NCBI GenBank assembly: GCA_963942565.1
Contig: CAWWDR010000269.1
Span: 1-64,000 of the forward strand
Direction of reading: 5' to 3'
Source of the DNA: Maea johnstoni
Taxonomy: Eukaryota; Annelida; Polychaeta; Spionida; Magelonidae
Length of the DNA: 64,000 bases
Part shown: positions 52,493-64,000 of the stretch, in pieces
How positions within the stretch are numbered: position 1 is the stretch's first letter
Layout of the letters: each line of letters opens with the position of its first letter
Position numbers and translations under genes: made by a program
Notes under the pieces: generated by a model
The model's database searches: none
What the model saw: the letters and a program-made list of their open reading frames with translations, nothing else
Told to the model about the DNA's origin: nothing

Positions 52493-55400
52493 GAGAAAAT
52501 TTTTTTATTTTTAAATATCAAAAGTGTGACAGGTCCGGACCTGTGGAATTACGTGAAAAAATGCTAGAATATATAAAATGTGCCACAGGTCCGGACCTGT
52601 GAATATTTTGAGAAAAAACTTTTATTTTTAAATATCAAAAGTTCGACAGGTCCGGACCTGTGGAATTACGTGAAAAAATGCAAGAATATATAAAATGTGC
52701 CACAGGTCCGGACCTGTGAATATTTTGAGAAAAAACTTTTATTTTCAAATATCAACAGTTCGACAGGTCCGGACCTGTGGAATTACGTGAAAAAATGCTA
52801 GAATATATAAAATGTGCCACAGGTCCGGACCTGTGAATATTTTGAGAAAAAACTTTTATTTTTAAATATCAAAAGTTCGACAGGTCCGGACCTGTGGAAT
52901 TACGTGAAAAAATGCAAGAATATATAAAATGTGCCACAGGTCCGGACCTGTGAATATTTTGAGAAAAAACTTTTATTTTCAAATATCAAAAGTTCGACAG
53001 GTCCGGACGTGTGGAATTACGTGAAAAAATGCTAGAATATATAAAATATGCCACAGGTCCGGACCTGTGAATATTTTGAGAAAAAACTTTTATTTTTAAA
53101 TATCAAAAGTTCGACAGGTCCGGACCTGTGGAATTACGTGAAAAAATGCTAGAATATATAAAATGTGCCACAGGTCCGGACCTGTGAATATTTTGAGAAA
53201 AAACTTTTATTTTTAAATATCAAAAGTTCGACAGGTCCGGACCTGTGGAATAACGTGAAAAAATGCTAGAATATATAAAATATGCCACAGGTCCAGACCT
53301 GTGAATATTTTGAGAAAAAACTTTAATTTTTAAATATCAAAAGTTCGACAGGTCCGGACCTGTGGAATTACGTGAAAAAATGCTAGAATATATAAAATGT
53401 GCCACAGGTCCGGACCTGTGAATATTTTGAGAAAAAACTTTTATTTTTAAATATCAAAAGTTCGACAGGTCCGGACCTGTGGAATTAAGTGAAAAAATGC
53501 TAGAATATATAAAATGTGCCACAGGTCCGGACCTGTGAATATTTTGAGAAAAAACTTTTATTTTTAAATATCAAAAGTTCGACAGGTCCGGACCTGTGGA
53601 ATTAAGTGAAAAAATGCTAGAATATATAAAATGTGCCACAGGTCCGGACCTGTGAATATTTTGAGAAAAAAACTTTTATTTTTAAATATCAAAAGTTCGA
53701 CAGGTCCGGACCTGTGGAATTATGTGAAAAAATGCTAGAATATATAAAATGTGCCACAGGTCCGGACCTGTGAATATTTTGAGAAAAAACTTTTATTTTT
53801 AAATATCAAAAGTGTGACAGGTCCGGACCTGTGGAATTACGTGAAAAAATGCTAGAATATATAAAATGTGCCACAGGTCCGGACCTGTGAATATTTTGAG
53901 AAAAAACTTTTATTTTTAAATATCAAAAGTTCGACAGGTCCGGACCTGTGGAATTACGTGAAAAAATGCAAGAATATATAAAATGTGCCACAGGTCCGGA
54001 CCTGTGAATATTTTGAGAAAAAACTTTTATTTTCAAATATCAAAAGTTCGACAGGTCCGGACGTGTGGAATTACGTGAAAAAATGCTAGAATATATAAAA
54101 TATGCCACAGGTCCGGACCTGTGAATATTTTGAGAAAAAACTTTTATTTTTAAATATCAAAAGTTCGACAGGTCCGGACCTGTGGAATTACGTGAAAAAA
54201 TGCTAGAATATATAAAATGTGCCACAGGTCCGGACCTGTGAATATTTTGAGAAAAAACTTATATTTTTAAATATCAAAAGTTCGACAGGTCCGGACCTGT
54301 GGAATTATGTGAAAAAATGCTAGAATATATAAAATGTGCCACAGGTCCGGACCTGTGAATATTTTGAGAAAAAACTTTTATTTTTAAATATCAAAAGTGT
54401 GACAGATCCGGACCTGTGGAATTACGTGAAAAAATGCTAGAATATATAAAATGTGCCACAGGTCCGGACCTGTGAATATTTTGAGAAAAAACTTTTATTT
54501 TTAAATATCAAAAGTTCGACAGGTCCGGACCTGTGGAATTACGTGAAAAAATGCTAGAATATATAAAATATGCCACAGGTCCGGACCTGTGAATATTTTG
54601 AGAAAATTTTTTTATTTTTAGATATCAAAAGTGTGACAGGTCCGGACCTGTGGAATTACGTGAAAAAATGCTAGAATATATAAAATGTGCCACAGGTCCG
54701 GACCTGTGAATATTTTGAGAAAAAACTTTTATTTTTAAATATCAAAAGTTCGACAGGTCCGGACCTGTGGAATTACGTGAAAAAATGCAAGAATATATAA
54801 AATGTGCCACAGGTCCGGACCTGTGAATATTTTGAGAAAAAACTTTTATTTTCAAATATCAAAAGTTCGACAGGTCCGGACCTGTGGAATTACGTGAAAA
54901 AATGCTAGAATATATAAAATGTGCCACAGGTCCGGACCTGTGAATATTTTGAGAAAAAACTTTTATTTTTAAATATCAAAAGTTCGACAGGTCCGGACCT
55001 GTGGAATTACGTGAAAAAATGCAAGAATATATAAAATGTGCCACAGGTCCGGACCTGTGAATATTTTGAGAAAAAACTTTTATTTTCAAATATCAAAAGT
55101 TCGACAGGTCCGGACGTGTGGAATTACGTGAAAAAATGCTAGAATATATAAAATATGCCACAGGTCCGGACCTGTGAATATTTTGAGAAAAAACTTTTAT
55201 TTTTAAATATCAAAAGTTCGACAGGTCCGGACCTGTGGAATTACGTGAAAAAATGCTAGAATATATAAAATGTGCCACAGGTCCGGACCTGTGAATATTT
55301 TGAGAAAAAACTTTTATTTTTAAATATCAAAAGTTCGACAGGTCCGGACCTGTGGAATTACGTGAAAAAATGCTAGAATATATAAAATATGCCACAGGTC

Positions 55401-56707
55401 CAGACCTGTGAATATTTTGAGAAAAAACTTTAATTTTTAAATATCAAAAGTTCGACAGGTCCGGACCTGTGGAATTACGTGAAAAAATGCTAGAATATAT
55501 AAAATGTGCCACAGGTCCGGACCTGTGAATATTTTGAGAAAAAACTTTTATTTTTAAATATCAAAAGTTCGACAGGTCCGGACCTGTGGAATTACGTGAA
55601 AAAATGCTAGAATATATAAAATGTGCCACAGGTCCGGACCTGTGAATATTTTGAGAAAAAACTTTTATTTTTAAATATCAAAAGTTCGACAGGTCCGGAC
55701 CTGTGGAATTAAGTGAAAAAATGCTAGAATATATAAAATGTGCCACAGGTCCGGACCTGTGAATATTTTGAGAAAAAAACTTTTATTTTTAAATATCAAA
55801 AGTTCGACAGGTCCGGACCTGTGGAATTATGTGAAAAAAATGCTAGAATATATAAAATGTGCCACAGGTCCGGACCTGTGAATATTTTGAGAAAAAACTT
55901 TTATTTTTAAATATCAAAAGTGTGACAGGTCCGGACCTGTGGAATTACGTGAAAAAATGCTAGAATATATAAAATGTGCCACAGGTCCGGACCTGTGAAT
56001 ATTTTGAGAAAAAACTTTTATTTTTAAATATCAAAAGTTCGACAGGTCCGGACCTGTGGAATTACGTGAAAAAATGCAAGAATATATAAAATGTGCCACA
56101 GGTCCGGACCTGTGAATATTTTGAGAAAAAACTTTTATTTTCAAATATCAAAAGTTCGACAGGTCCGGACGTGTGGAATTACGTGAAAAAATGCTAGAAT
56201 ATATAAAATATGCCACAGGTCCGGACCTGTGAATATTTTGAGAAAAAACTTTTATTTTTAAATATCAAAAGTTCGACAGGTCCGGACCTGTGGAATTACG
56301 TGAAAAAATGCTAGAATATATAAAATGTGCCACAGGTCCGGACCTGTGAATATTTTGAGAAAAAACTTATATTTTTAAATATCAAAAGTTCGACAGGTCC
56401 GGACCTGTGGAATTATGTGAAAAAATGCTAGAATATATAAAATGTGCCACAGGTCCGGACCTGTGAATATTTTGAGAAAAAACTTTTATTTTTAAATATC
56501 AAAAGTGTGACAGATCCGGACCTGTGGAATTACGTGAAAAAATGCTAGAATATATAAAATGTGCCACAGGTCCGGACCTGTGAATATTTTGAGAAAAAAC
56601 TTTTATTTTTAAATATCAAAAGTTCGACAGGTCCGGACCTGTGGAATTACGTGAAAAAATGCTAGAATATATAAAATATGCCACAGGTCCGGACCTGTGA
56701 ATATTTG
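52493..56707 (+). repeat. Two tandem copies of an 18-unit (2,107-bp) higher-order repeat
   Basis: The T-rich run recurs at 52,493, 54,600 and 56,707. CTTTAATTTTT (53,321/55,428), AATTAAGTG (53,600/55,707), CTTATATTTTT (about 54,259/56,366) and GACAGATCC (54,401/56,509) repeat with the same offset. The extra base beyond 2,106 is an added A in one A-run, inherited by both copies. Confidence 0.9.
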
Positions 56708-59700
56708 AGAAAATTTTTTTATTTTTAAATATCAAAAGTGTGACAGGTCCGGACCTGTGGAATTACGTGAAAAAATGCTAGAATATATAAAATGTGCCAC
56801 AGGTCCGGACCTGTGAATATTTGAGAAAAAACTTTTATTTTAAATATCAAAAGTACGACAGGTCCGGACCTGTGGAATTACGTGAAAAAATGCTAGAATA
56901 TATAAAATGTGCCACAGGTCCGGACCTGTGAATATTTTGAGAAAAAACTTTTATTTTTAAATATCAAAAGTGTGACAGGTCCGGCCCTGTGGAATTACGT
57001 GAGAAAATGCTAGAATATATAAAATGTGCCACAGGTCCGGACCTGTGAATATTTTGAGAAAAAACTTTTATTTTTGAATATCAAAAGTTCGACAGGTCCG
57101 GACCTGTGGAATTACGTGAAAAATGCTAGAATGTATAAAATGTGCCACAGGTCCGGACCTGTGAATATTTTGAGAAAAAACTTTTATTTTTAAATATCAA
57201 AAGTTCGAGAGGTCAGGACCTGTGGAATTACGTGAAAAAATGCTAGAATATATAAAATGTGCCACAGGTCCGGACCTGTGAATATTTTGAGAATAAACTT
57301 TTATTTTTAAATATCAAAAGATCGACAGGTCCGGACCTGTGGAATTACGTGAAAAAATGCTAGAATATATAAAATGTGCCACAGGTCCGGACCTGTGAAT
57401 ATTTTGAGAAAAAACTTTTATTTTTTAAATATCAAAAGTTCGACAGGTCCGGACCTGTGGAATACGTGAAAAAATGCTAGAATATATAAAATATGCCACA
57501 GGTCCGGACCTGTGAATATTTTGAGAAAATTTTTTTATTTTTAAATATCAAAAGTGTGACAGGTCCGGACCTGTGGAATTACGTGAAAAAAATGCTAGAA
57601 TATATAAAATGTGCCACAGGTCCGGACCTGTGAATATTTTGAGAAAAAACTTTTATTTTTAAATATCAAGAGTTCGACAGGTCCGGACCTGTGGAATTAC
57701 GTGAAAAAATGCAAGAATATATAAAATGTGCCACAGGTCCGGACCTGTGAATATTTTGAGAAAAAACTTTTATTTTCAAATATCAAAAGTTCGACAGGTC
57801 CGGACCTGTGGAATTACGTGAAAAATGCTAGAATATATAAAATATGCCACAGGTCCGGACCTGTGAATATTTTGAGAAAAAACTTTTAATTTAAATATCA
57901 AAAGTTCGACAGGTCCAGACCTGTGGAATTACGTGAAAAAATGCTAGAATATATAAAATGTGCCACAGGTCCGGACCTGTGAATATTTTGAGAAAAAACT
58001 TTTATTTTTAAATATCAAAAGTTCGACAGGTCCGGACCTGTGGAATTACGTGAAAAAATGCTAGAATATATAAAATGTGCCACAGGTCCGGACCTGTGAA
58101 TATTTTGAGAAAAAACTTTTATTTTTAAATATCAAAAGTTCGACAGGTCCGGACCTGTGGAATTATGTGAAAAAATGCTAGAATATATAAAATGTGCCAC
58201 AGGTCCGGACCTGTAAATATTTTAAGAAAAAACCTTTATTTTTAAATATCAAAAGTGTGACAGGTCCGGACCTGTGGAATTACGTGAAAAAATGCTAGAA
58301 TATGTAAAATGTGCCACAGGTCCGGACCTGTGAATATTTTGAGAAAAAACTTTATTTTTAAATATCAAAAGTTCGACAGGTCCGGACCTGTGGAATTACG
58401 TGAAAAAATGCTAGAATATATAAAATATGCCACAGGTGCGGACCTGTGAATATTTTGAGAAAAAAAAAATTATTTTTAAAATATCAAAAGTGTGACAGGT
58501 CCGGACCTGTGGAATTACGTGAAAAAAATGCTAGAATATATAAAATGTGCCACAGGTCCGGACCTGTGAATATTTTGAGAAAAAACTTTTATTTTTAAAT
58601 ATCAAAAGTTCGACAGGTCCGGACCTGTGGAATTACGTGAAAAAATGCTAGAATATATAAAATGTGCCACAGATCCGGACCTGTGAATATTTTGAGAATA
58701 AACTTTTATTTTTAAATATTAAAAGTTCGACAGGTCCGGACCTGTGGAATTACGTGAAAAAATGCTAGAATATATAAAATGTGCCACAGGTCCGTACCTG
58801 TGAATATTTTGAGAAAAAACTTTTATTTTTAAATATCAAAAGTGTGACAGATCCGGACCAGTGGAATTACGTGAAAAAATGCTAGAATATATAAAATGTG
58901 CCACAGGTCCGGACCTGTGAATATTTTGAGAAAAAACTTTTATTTTTAAATATCAAAAGTTCGACAGGTCCGGACCTGTGGAATTACGTGAAAAAATGCA
59001 AGAATATATAAAATGTGCCACAGGTCCGGACCTGTGAATATTTTGAGAAAAAACTTTTATTTTCAAATATCAAAAGTTCGACAGGTCCGGACGTGTGGAA
59101 TTACGTGAAAAAATGCTAGAATATATGAAATGTGCCACAGGTCCGGACCTGTGAATATTTTGAGAAAAAACTTTTATTTTTAAATATCAAAAGTGTGACA
59201 GATCCGGACCTGTGGAATAACGTGAAAAAATGCTAGAATATATAAAATGTGCCACAGGTCCGGACCTGTGAATATTTTGAGAAAAAACTTTTATTTTTAA
59301 ATATCAAAAGTTCGACAGGTCCGGACCTGTGGAATTACGTGAAAAAATGCTAGAATATATAAAATATGCCACAGGTCCGGACCTGTGAATATTTTGAGAA
59401 TTTTTTTTTATTTTTAAATATCAAAAGTGTGACAGGTCCGGACCTGTGGAATTATGTGAAAAAATGCTAGAATATATAAAATGTGCCACAGGTCCGGACC
59501 TGTGAATATTTTGAGAAAAACTTTTATTTTTAATATCAAAAGTTCGACAGGTCCGGACCTGTGGAATTACGTGAAAAAATGCAAGAATATATAAAATGTG
59601 CCACAGGTCCGGACCTGTGAATATTTTGAGAAAAACTTTTATTTTCAAATATCAAAAGTTCGACAGGTCCGGACGTGTGGAATTACGTGAAAAAAATGCT

Positions 59701-61362
59701 AGAATATATAAAATATGCCACAGGTCCGGACCTGTGAATATTTTGAGAAAAAACTTTTATTTTTAAATATCAAAAGTTCGACAGGTCCGGACCTGTGGAA
59801 TTACGTGAAAAAATGCTAGAATATATAAAATGTGCCACAGGTCCGGACCTGTGAATATTTTGAGAAAAAACTTTTATTTTTAAATATCAAAAGTTCGACA
59901 GGTCCGGACCTGTGGAATTACGTGAAAAAATGCTAGAATATATAAAATGTGCCACAGGTCCGGACCTGTGAATATTTTGAGAAAAAACTTTTATTTTTAA
60001 ATATCAAAAGTTCGACAGGTCCGGACCTGTGGAATTATGTGAAAAAATGCTAGAATATATAAAATGTGCCACAGGTCCGGACCTGTGAATATTTTGAGAA
60101 AAAACTTTTATTTTTAAATATCAAAAGTGTGACAGGTCCAGACCTGTGGAATTACGTGAAAAAATGCTAGAATATAAAAAATGTGCCACAGGTCCGGACC
60201 TGTGAATATTTTGAGATAAAACTTTTATTTTTAAATATCAAAAGTTCGACAGATCAGGACCTGTGGAATTACGTGAAAAAATGCTAGAATATATAAAATG
60301 TGCCACAGGTCCGGACCTGTGAATATTTTGAGAAAAAACTTTTATTTTTAAATATCAAAAGTTCGACAGGTCCGGACCTGTGGAATTACATGAAAAAATG
60401 CTAGAATATATAAAATGTGCCACAGGTCCGGACCTGTGAATATTTTGAGAAAAAACTTTTATTTTTAAATATCAAAAGTTCGACAGGTCCGGACCTGTGG
60501 AATTACGTGAAAAAATGCTAGAATATATAAAATATGCCACAGGTCCAGACCTGTGAATATTTTGAGAAAAAACTTTTATTTTTAAATATCAAAAGTTCGA
60601 CAGGTCCGGACCTGTGGAATTACGTTAAAAAATGCTAGAATATATAAAATGTGCCACAGGTCCGGACCTGTGAATATTTTGAGAAAAAACTTTTATTTTA
60701 AATATCAAAAGTTCGACAGGTCCGGACCTGTGGAATTACGTGAAAAAATGCTAGAATATATAAAATGTGCCACAGGTCCGGACCTGTGAATATTTTGAGA
60801 AAAAACTTTTATTTTTAAATATCAAAAGTTCGACAGTCCGGACCTGTGGAATTACGTGAAAAAATGCTAGAATATATAAAATGTGCCACAGGTCCGGACC
60901 TGTGAATATTTTGAGAAAAAAACTTTTATTTTTAAATATCAAAAGTTCGACAGGTCCGGACCTGTGGAATTATGTGAAAAAATGCTAGAATATATAAATG
61001 TGCCACAGGTCCGGACCTGTGAATATTTTGAGAAAAAACTTTTATTTTTAAATATCAAAAGTGTGACAGGTCCGGACCTGTGGAATTACGTGAAAAAATG
61101 CTAGAATATATAAATGTGCCACAGGTCCGGACCTGTGAATATTTTGAGAAAAAACTTTTATTTTTAAATATCAAAAGTTCGACAGGTCCGGACCTGTGGA
61201 ATACGTGAAAAAATGCAAGAATATATAAAATGTGCCACAGGTCCGGACCTGTGAATATTTTGAGAAAAAACTTTTATTTTCAAATATCAAAAGTTCGACA
61301 GGTCCGGACGTGTGGAATTACGTGAAAAAATGCTAGAATATATAAAATATGCCACAGGTCCG

Positions 61363-62720
61363 ACTTTAATTATTTGATAAAAATTTATAATATTTTATAT
61401 TAAATTAAATTTTAAAATATATATATATAATTAATTATATAATATATAAAATTTTTTATTATAATTTTATACTTAATATTAAATATAGATTATTAAAATT
61501 TATAATATTTTTATTTATTAAATTATCTAATATAATAAACTTTTATTTTTAAATATTAAATAAGTTCGAAAATGTCCTGTCCTATTAAATCATAATTTAA
61601 ACTTATTATTTAATATAAATAATTATTATTATAATTTAATAATTTTTATTAGATAAATAAATTAATATTTATATAATATATAAAATTTCTACAGTCCATA
61701 CTTATTATAAAATATTTATAATATATAATATTAATTTATAAAATATATAAAAATTAATTTCTTCTTAATAATTATTTATAATATTTATTATAAAATTTAA
61801 TTTTTAATATTAAATATATAAATTATTTATTATTAATATAATCTATTATAATATATATTCTAATATATAATAACTTATAAAATTTTTTTATTAAATTTAT
61901 TTCTATAAAATTTTATATATTTTTAATTATATAATATTTAATAAATAAAATTATTATATTTAAATATATAATATAATAAATTTAAATCAACTTTATATAT
62001 TAAATTTATTATTAAAATAAATTATTTTAAATTATAATATCTAAAATTATTACTTTAAATATAATAAATAAATCTATTATATAATTAATTTATCTTTAAT
62101 ATATTAATATTTAAAATTATTTTATATTTATATTTTAAATTTCTAAAATATAAATTCTTAATATAATATATATAATATTATAAATTATATAAAATATTTA
62201 ATAATTAAACTTTTAATATTTAATTATTAAATATCAAAAAGTTCTATCATGTCCGTACCTGTGGAATTACTTGTAAATAATAAAATAATAGATATAATAT
62301 ATAAAAATATTTTTAATATTAATTTAATAAAATAACTTTTATTAAATTTTAAAAATAATATTTATAATTTATTTAACTTAAATATATTACGTGAAAATTA
62401 TAATATAATATTATTAATTCTATATTTCTACCTATTAATATTTATAAAAATAATATTTTTATTATAATTATAAAGTTAATATAATATATTATAATTAATT
62501 AATATATAATATTAATATATTAATAAATTCTAAATATTAAAAATATCTATTATTTTAATAATATAAATTTTATATTAATATATTTTAATATATATAAAAT
62601 GCTATATTATAAAATGTCCTCTATTACTGAACCTGTTAATATAATTTATAAATTCTTAATTTATAAAATTATATATATATTTAATATAAATATTTCTATA
62701 ATCCAATATTCTATAATATA
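61363..62720. other. Nearly pure A/T block with satellite scraps
   Basis: The satellite breaks in mid box A (after GGTCCG) and about 1,358 bp of almost only A and T follow. Recognisable satellite phrases survive inside in the right orientation: ACTTTTATTTTTAAATATTA with AGTTCG and TGTCCTGTCC (61,537-61,582), TATCAAAAAGTTCTATCATG followed by GTCCGTACCTGTGGAATTAC (62,231-62,270), ATTACGTGAAAA (about 62,387) and TATATAAAATGC with ACTGAACCTGTTAATAT (about 62,590-62,643). The span is close to, but not exactly, 12 units. This looks more like failed basecalling or consensus over satellite than real sequence. Extreme mutation or an A/T-rich insertion is less likely. No gene is present. Confidence 0.7.
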
Positions 62721-64000
62721 ATAAAATGTGCCACAGGTCCGGACCTGTGAATATTTTGAGAAAAAACTTTTATTTTTAAATATCAAAAGTTCGACAGGTC
62801 CGGACCTGTGGAATTACGTGAAAAAATGCTAGAATATATAAAATGTGCCACAGGTCCGGACCTGTGAATATTTTGAGAAAAACTTTTATTTTTAAATATC
62901 AAAAGATCGACAGGTCCGGACCTGTGAATTACGTGAAAAAATGCTAGAATATATAAAATGTGCCACAGGTCCGGACCTGTGAATATTTTGAGAAAAAACT
63001 TTTATTTTTAAATATCAAAAGTTCGACAGGTCCGGACCTGTGGAATTATCGTGAAAAAATGCTAGAATATATAAAATGTGCCACAGGTCCGGACCTGTGA
63101 ATATTTTGAGAAAAACTTTTATTTTAAATATCAAAAGTGTGACAGATCCGGACCTGTGGAATTACGTGAAAAAATGCTAGAATATATAAAATGTGCCACA
63201 GGTCCGGACCTGTGAATATTTTGAGAAAAAACTTTTATTTTTAAATATCAAAAGTTCGACAGGTCCGGACCTGTGGAATTACGTGAAAAAATGCTAGAAT
63301 ATATAAAATGTGCCACAGGTCCGGACCTGTGAATATTTTGAGAAAAAACTTTTTATTTTTAAATATCAAAAGTTCGACAGGTCCGGACCTGTGGAATTAC
63401 GTGAAAAAATGCTAGAATATATAAAATGTGCCACAGGTCCGGACCTGTGAATATTTTTGAGAAAAAACTTTTATTTTTAAATATCAAAAGTTCGACAGGT
63501 CCGGACCTGTGGAATTACGTGAAAAAATGCAAGAATATATAAAATGTGCCACAGGTCCGGACCTGTGAATATTTTGAGAAAAAACTTTTATTTTAAATAT
63601 CAAAAGTTCGACAGGTCCGGACCTGTGGAATTACGTGAAAAAATGCTAGAATATATAAAATGTGCCACAGGTCCGGACCTGTGAATATTTTGAGAAAAAA
63701 CTTTTATTTTTAAACATCAAAAGTTCGACAGGTCCGGACCTGTGGAATTACGTGAAAAAATGCTAGAATATATAAAATGTGCCACAGGTGCGGACCTGTG
63801 AATATTTTGAGAAAAGACTTTTATTTTTAAATATCAAAAGTGTGACAGGTCCGGACCTGTGGAATTACGTGAGAAAATGCTAGAATATATAAAATGTGCC
63901 ACAGGTCCGGACCTGTGAATATTTTGAGAAAAAACTTTTATTTTTGAAATATCAAAAGTTCGACAGGTCCGGACCTGTGGAATTACGTGAAAAATGCTAG
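62721..64000 (+). repeat. 117-bp satellite, arm 4 (runs off the window)
   Basis: About 11 units in the same orientation. One-base gains and losses are common (for example CTGTGAATTACG near 62,925, AATTATCGTG near 63,044 and extra T near 63,353), unlike the middle of arms 1-3. The array continues past the end of the window. Confidence 0.97.

Larger units (their letters stand above)
40769..61362 (+). repeat. 117-bp satellite, arm 3
   Basis: About 176 units continue arm 2 in phase. The T-rich GAGAAAATTTTTTT variant marks units at 44,537, 45,239, 46,175, 48,398, 49,802, 50,855, 51,557, 52,493, 54,600 and 56,707, spaced 6, 8, 19, 12, 9, 6, 8, 18 and 18 units (the last two with one extra base each). 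Other markers are GCTTGAATAT, GACAGATCC, GGTCTGGACC and AATTAAGTG. Length is tightly kept up to about 56.7 kb; after that, one-base gains and losses become frequent. Confidence 0.98.

Noticed and set aside
61363-62720. Mitochondrial insertion explaining the A/T-rich block
   Set aside because: There is no coding frame, tRNA or rRNA, and satellite phrases are scattered through it.

Overview
The window is eukaryotic, almost certainly animal, heterochromatin-like DNA. About 54 of 64 kb is one tandem satellite with a 117-bp unit, roughly 460 copies in one orientation. It is interrupted by two islands of other DNA and one stretch of nearly pure A/T. I can support no protein gene, rRNA or tRNA. Mobile elements with terminal inverted repeats, long (TA)n and (TATG)n microsatellites and satellite with higher-order structure suggest a metazoan, perhaps a marine invertebrate. 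I cannot name the species.

Layout: satellite arm 1 (1-19,125); island 1 (19,126-23,901, a mosaic of diverged repeats ending in a CpG-rich, palindrome-bearing stretch); arm 2 (23,902-37,099); island 2 (37,100-40,768, one DNA transposon with 31-bp inverted ends, a probable 3-bp target duplication, nested smaller elements and microsatellites, and no recognisable transposase); arm 3 (40,769-61,362); an A/T-only block with scattered satellite scraps (61,363-62,720); arm 4 (62,721-64,000).

Each 117-bp unit holds two near-identical perfect palindromes: box A, CACAGGTCCGGACCTGTG, and box B, ACAGGTCCGGACCTGT. They lie 61 and 56 bp apart alternately, so the unit looks like an old dimer of a ~58-bp ancestor. 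Each unit also has a TATATAAA motif, four CpGs and a 7-of-9 match to the CENP-B box. The window therefore carries over 900 copies of one symmetric 16-18-bp site. Unit variants recur in fixed order, giving higher-order repeats of 8, 10, 11, 18 and 19 units and larger copied blocks (offsets 2,340, 5,730/6,433 and 6,318 bp). Most offsets are whole multiples of 117 give or take a few bases, as expected of unequal exchange or conversion in register.

The parts do not form a pathway. The useful content is structural: a palindrome-dense, possibly centromeric or pericentromeric satellite, its amplification history, transposons that landed at identifiable points in the unit, and a probable assembly or basecalling failure near the right end.
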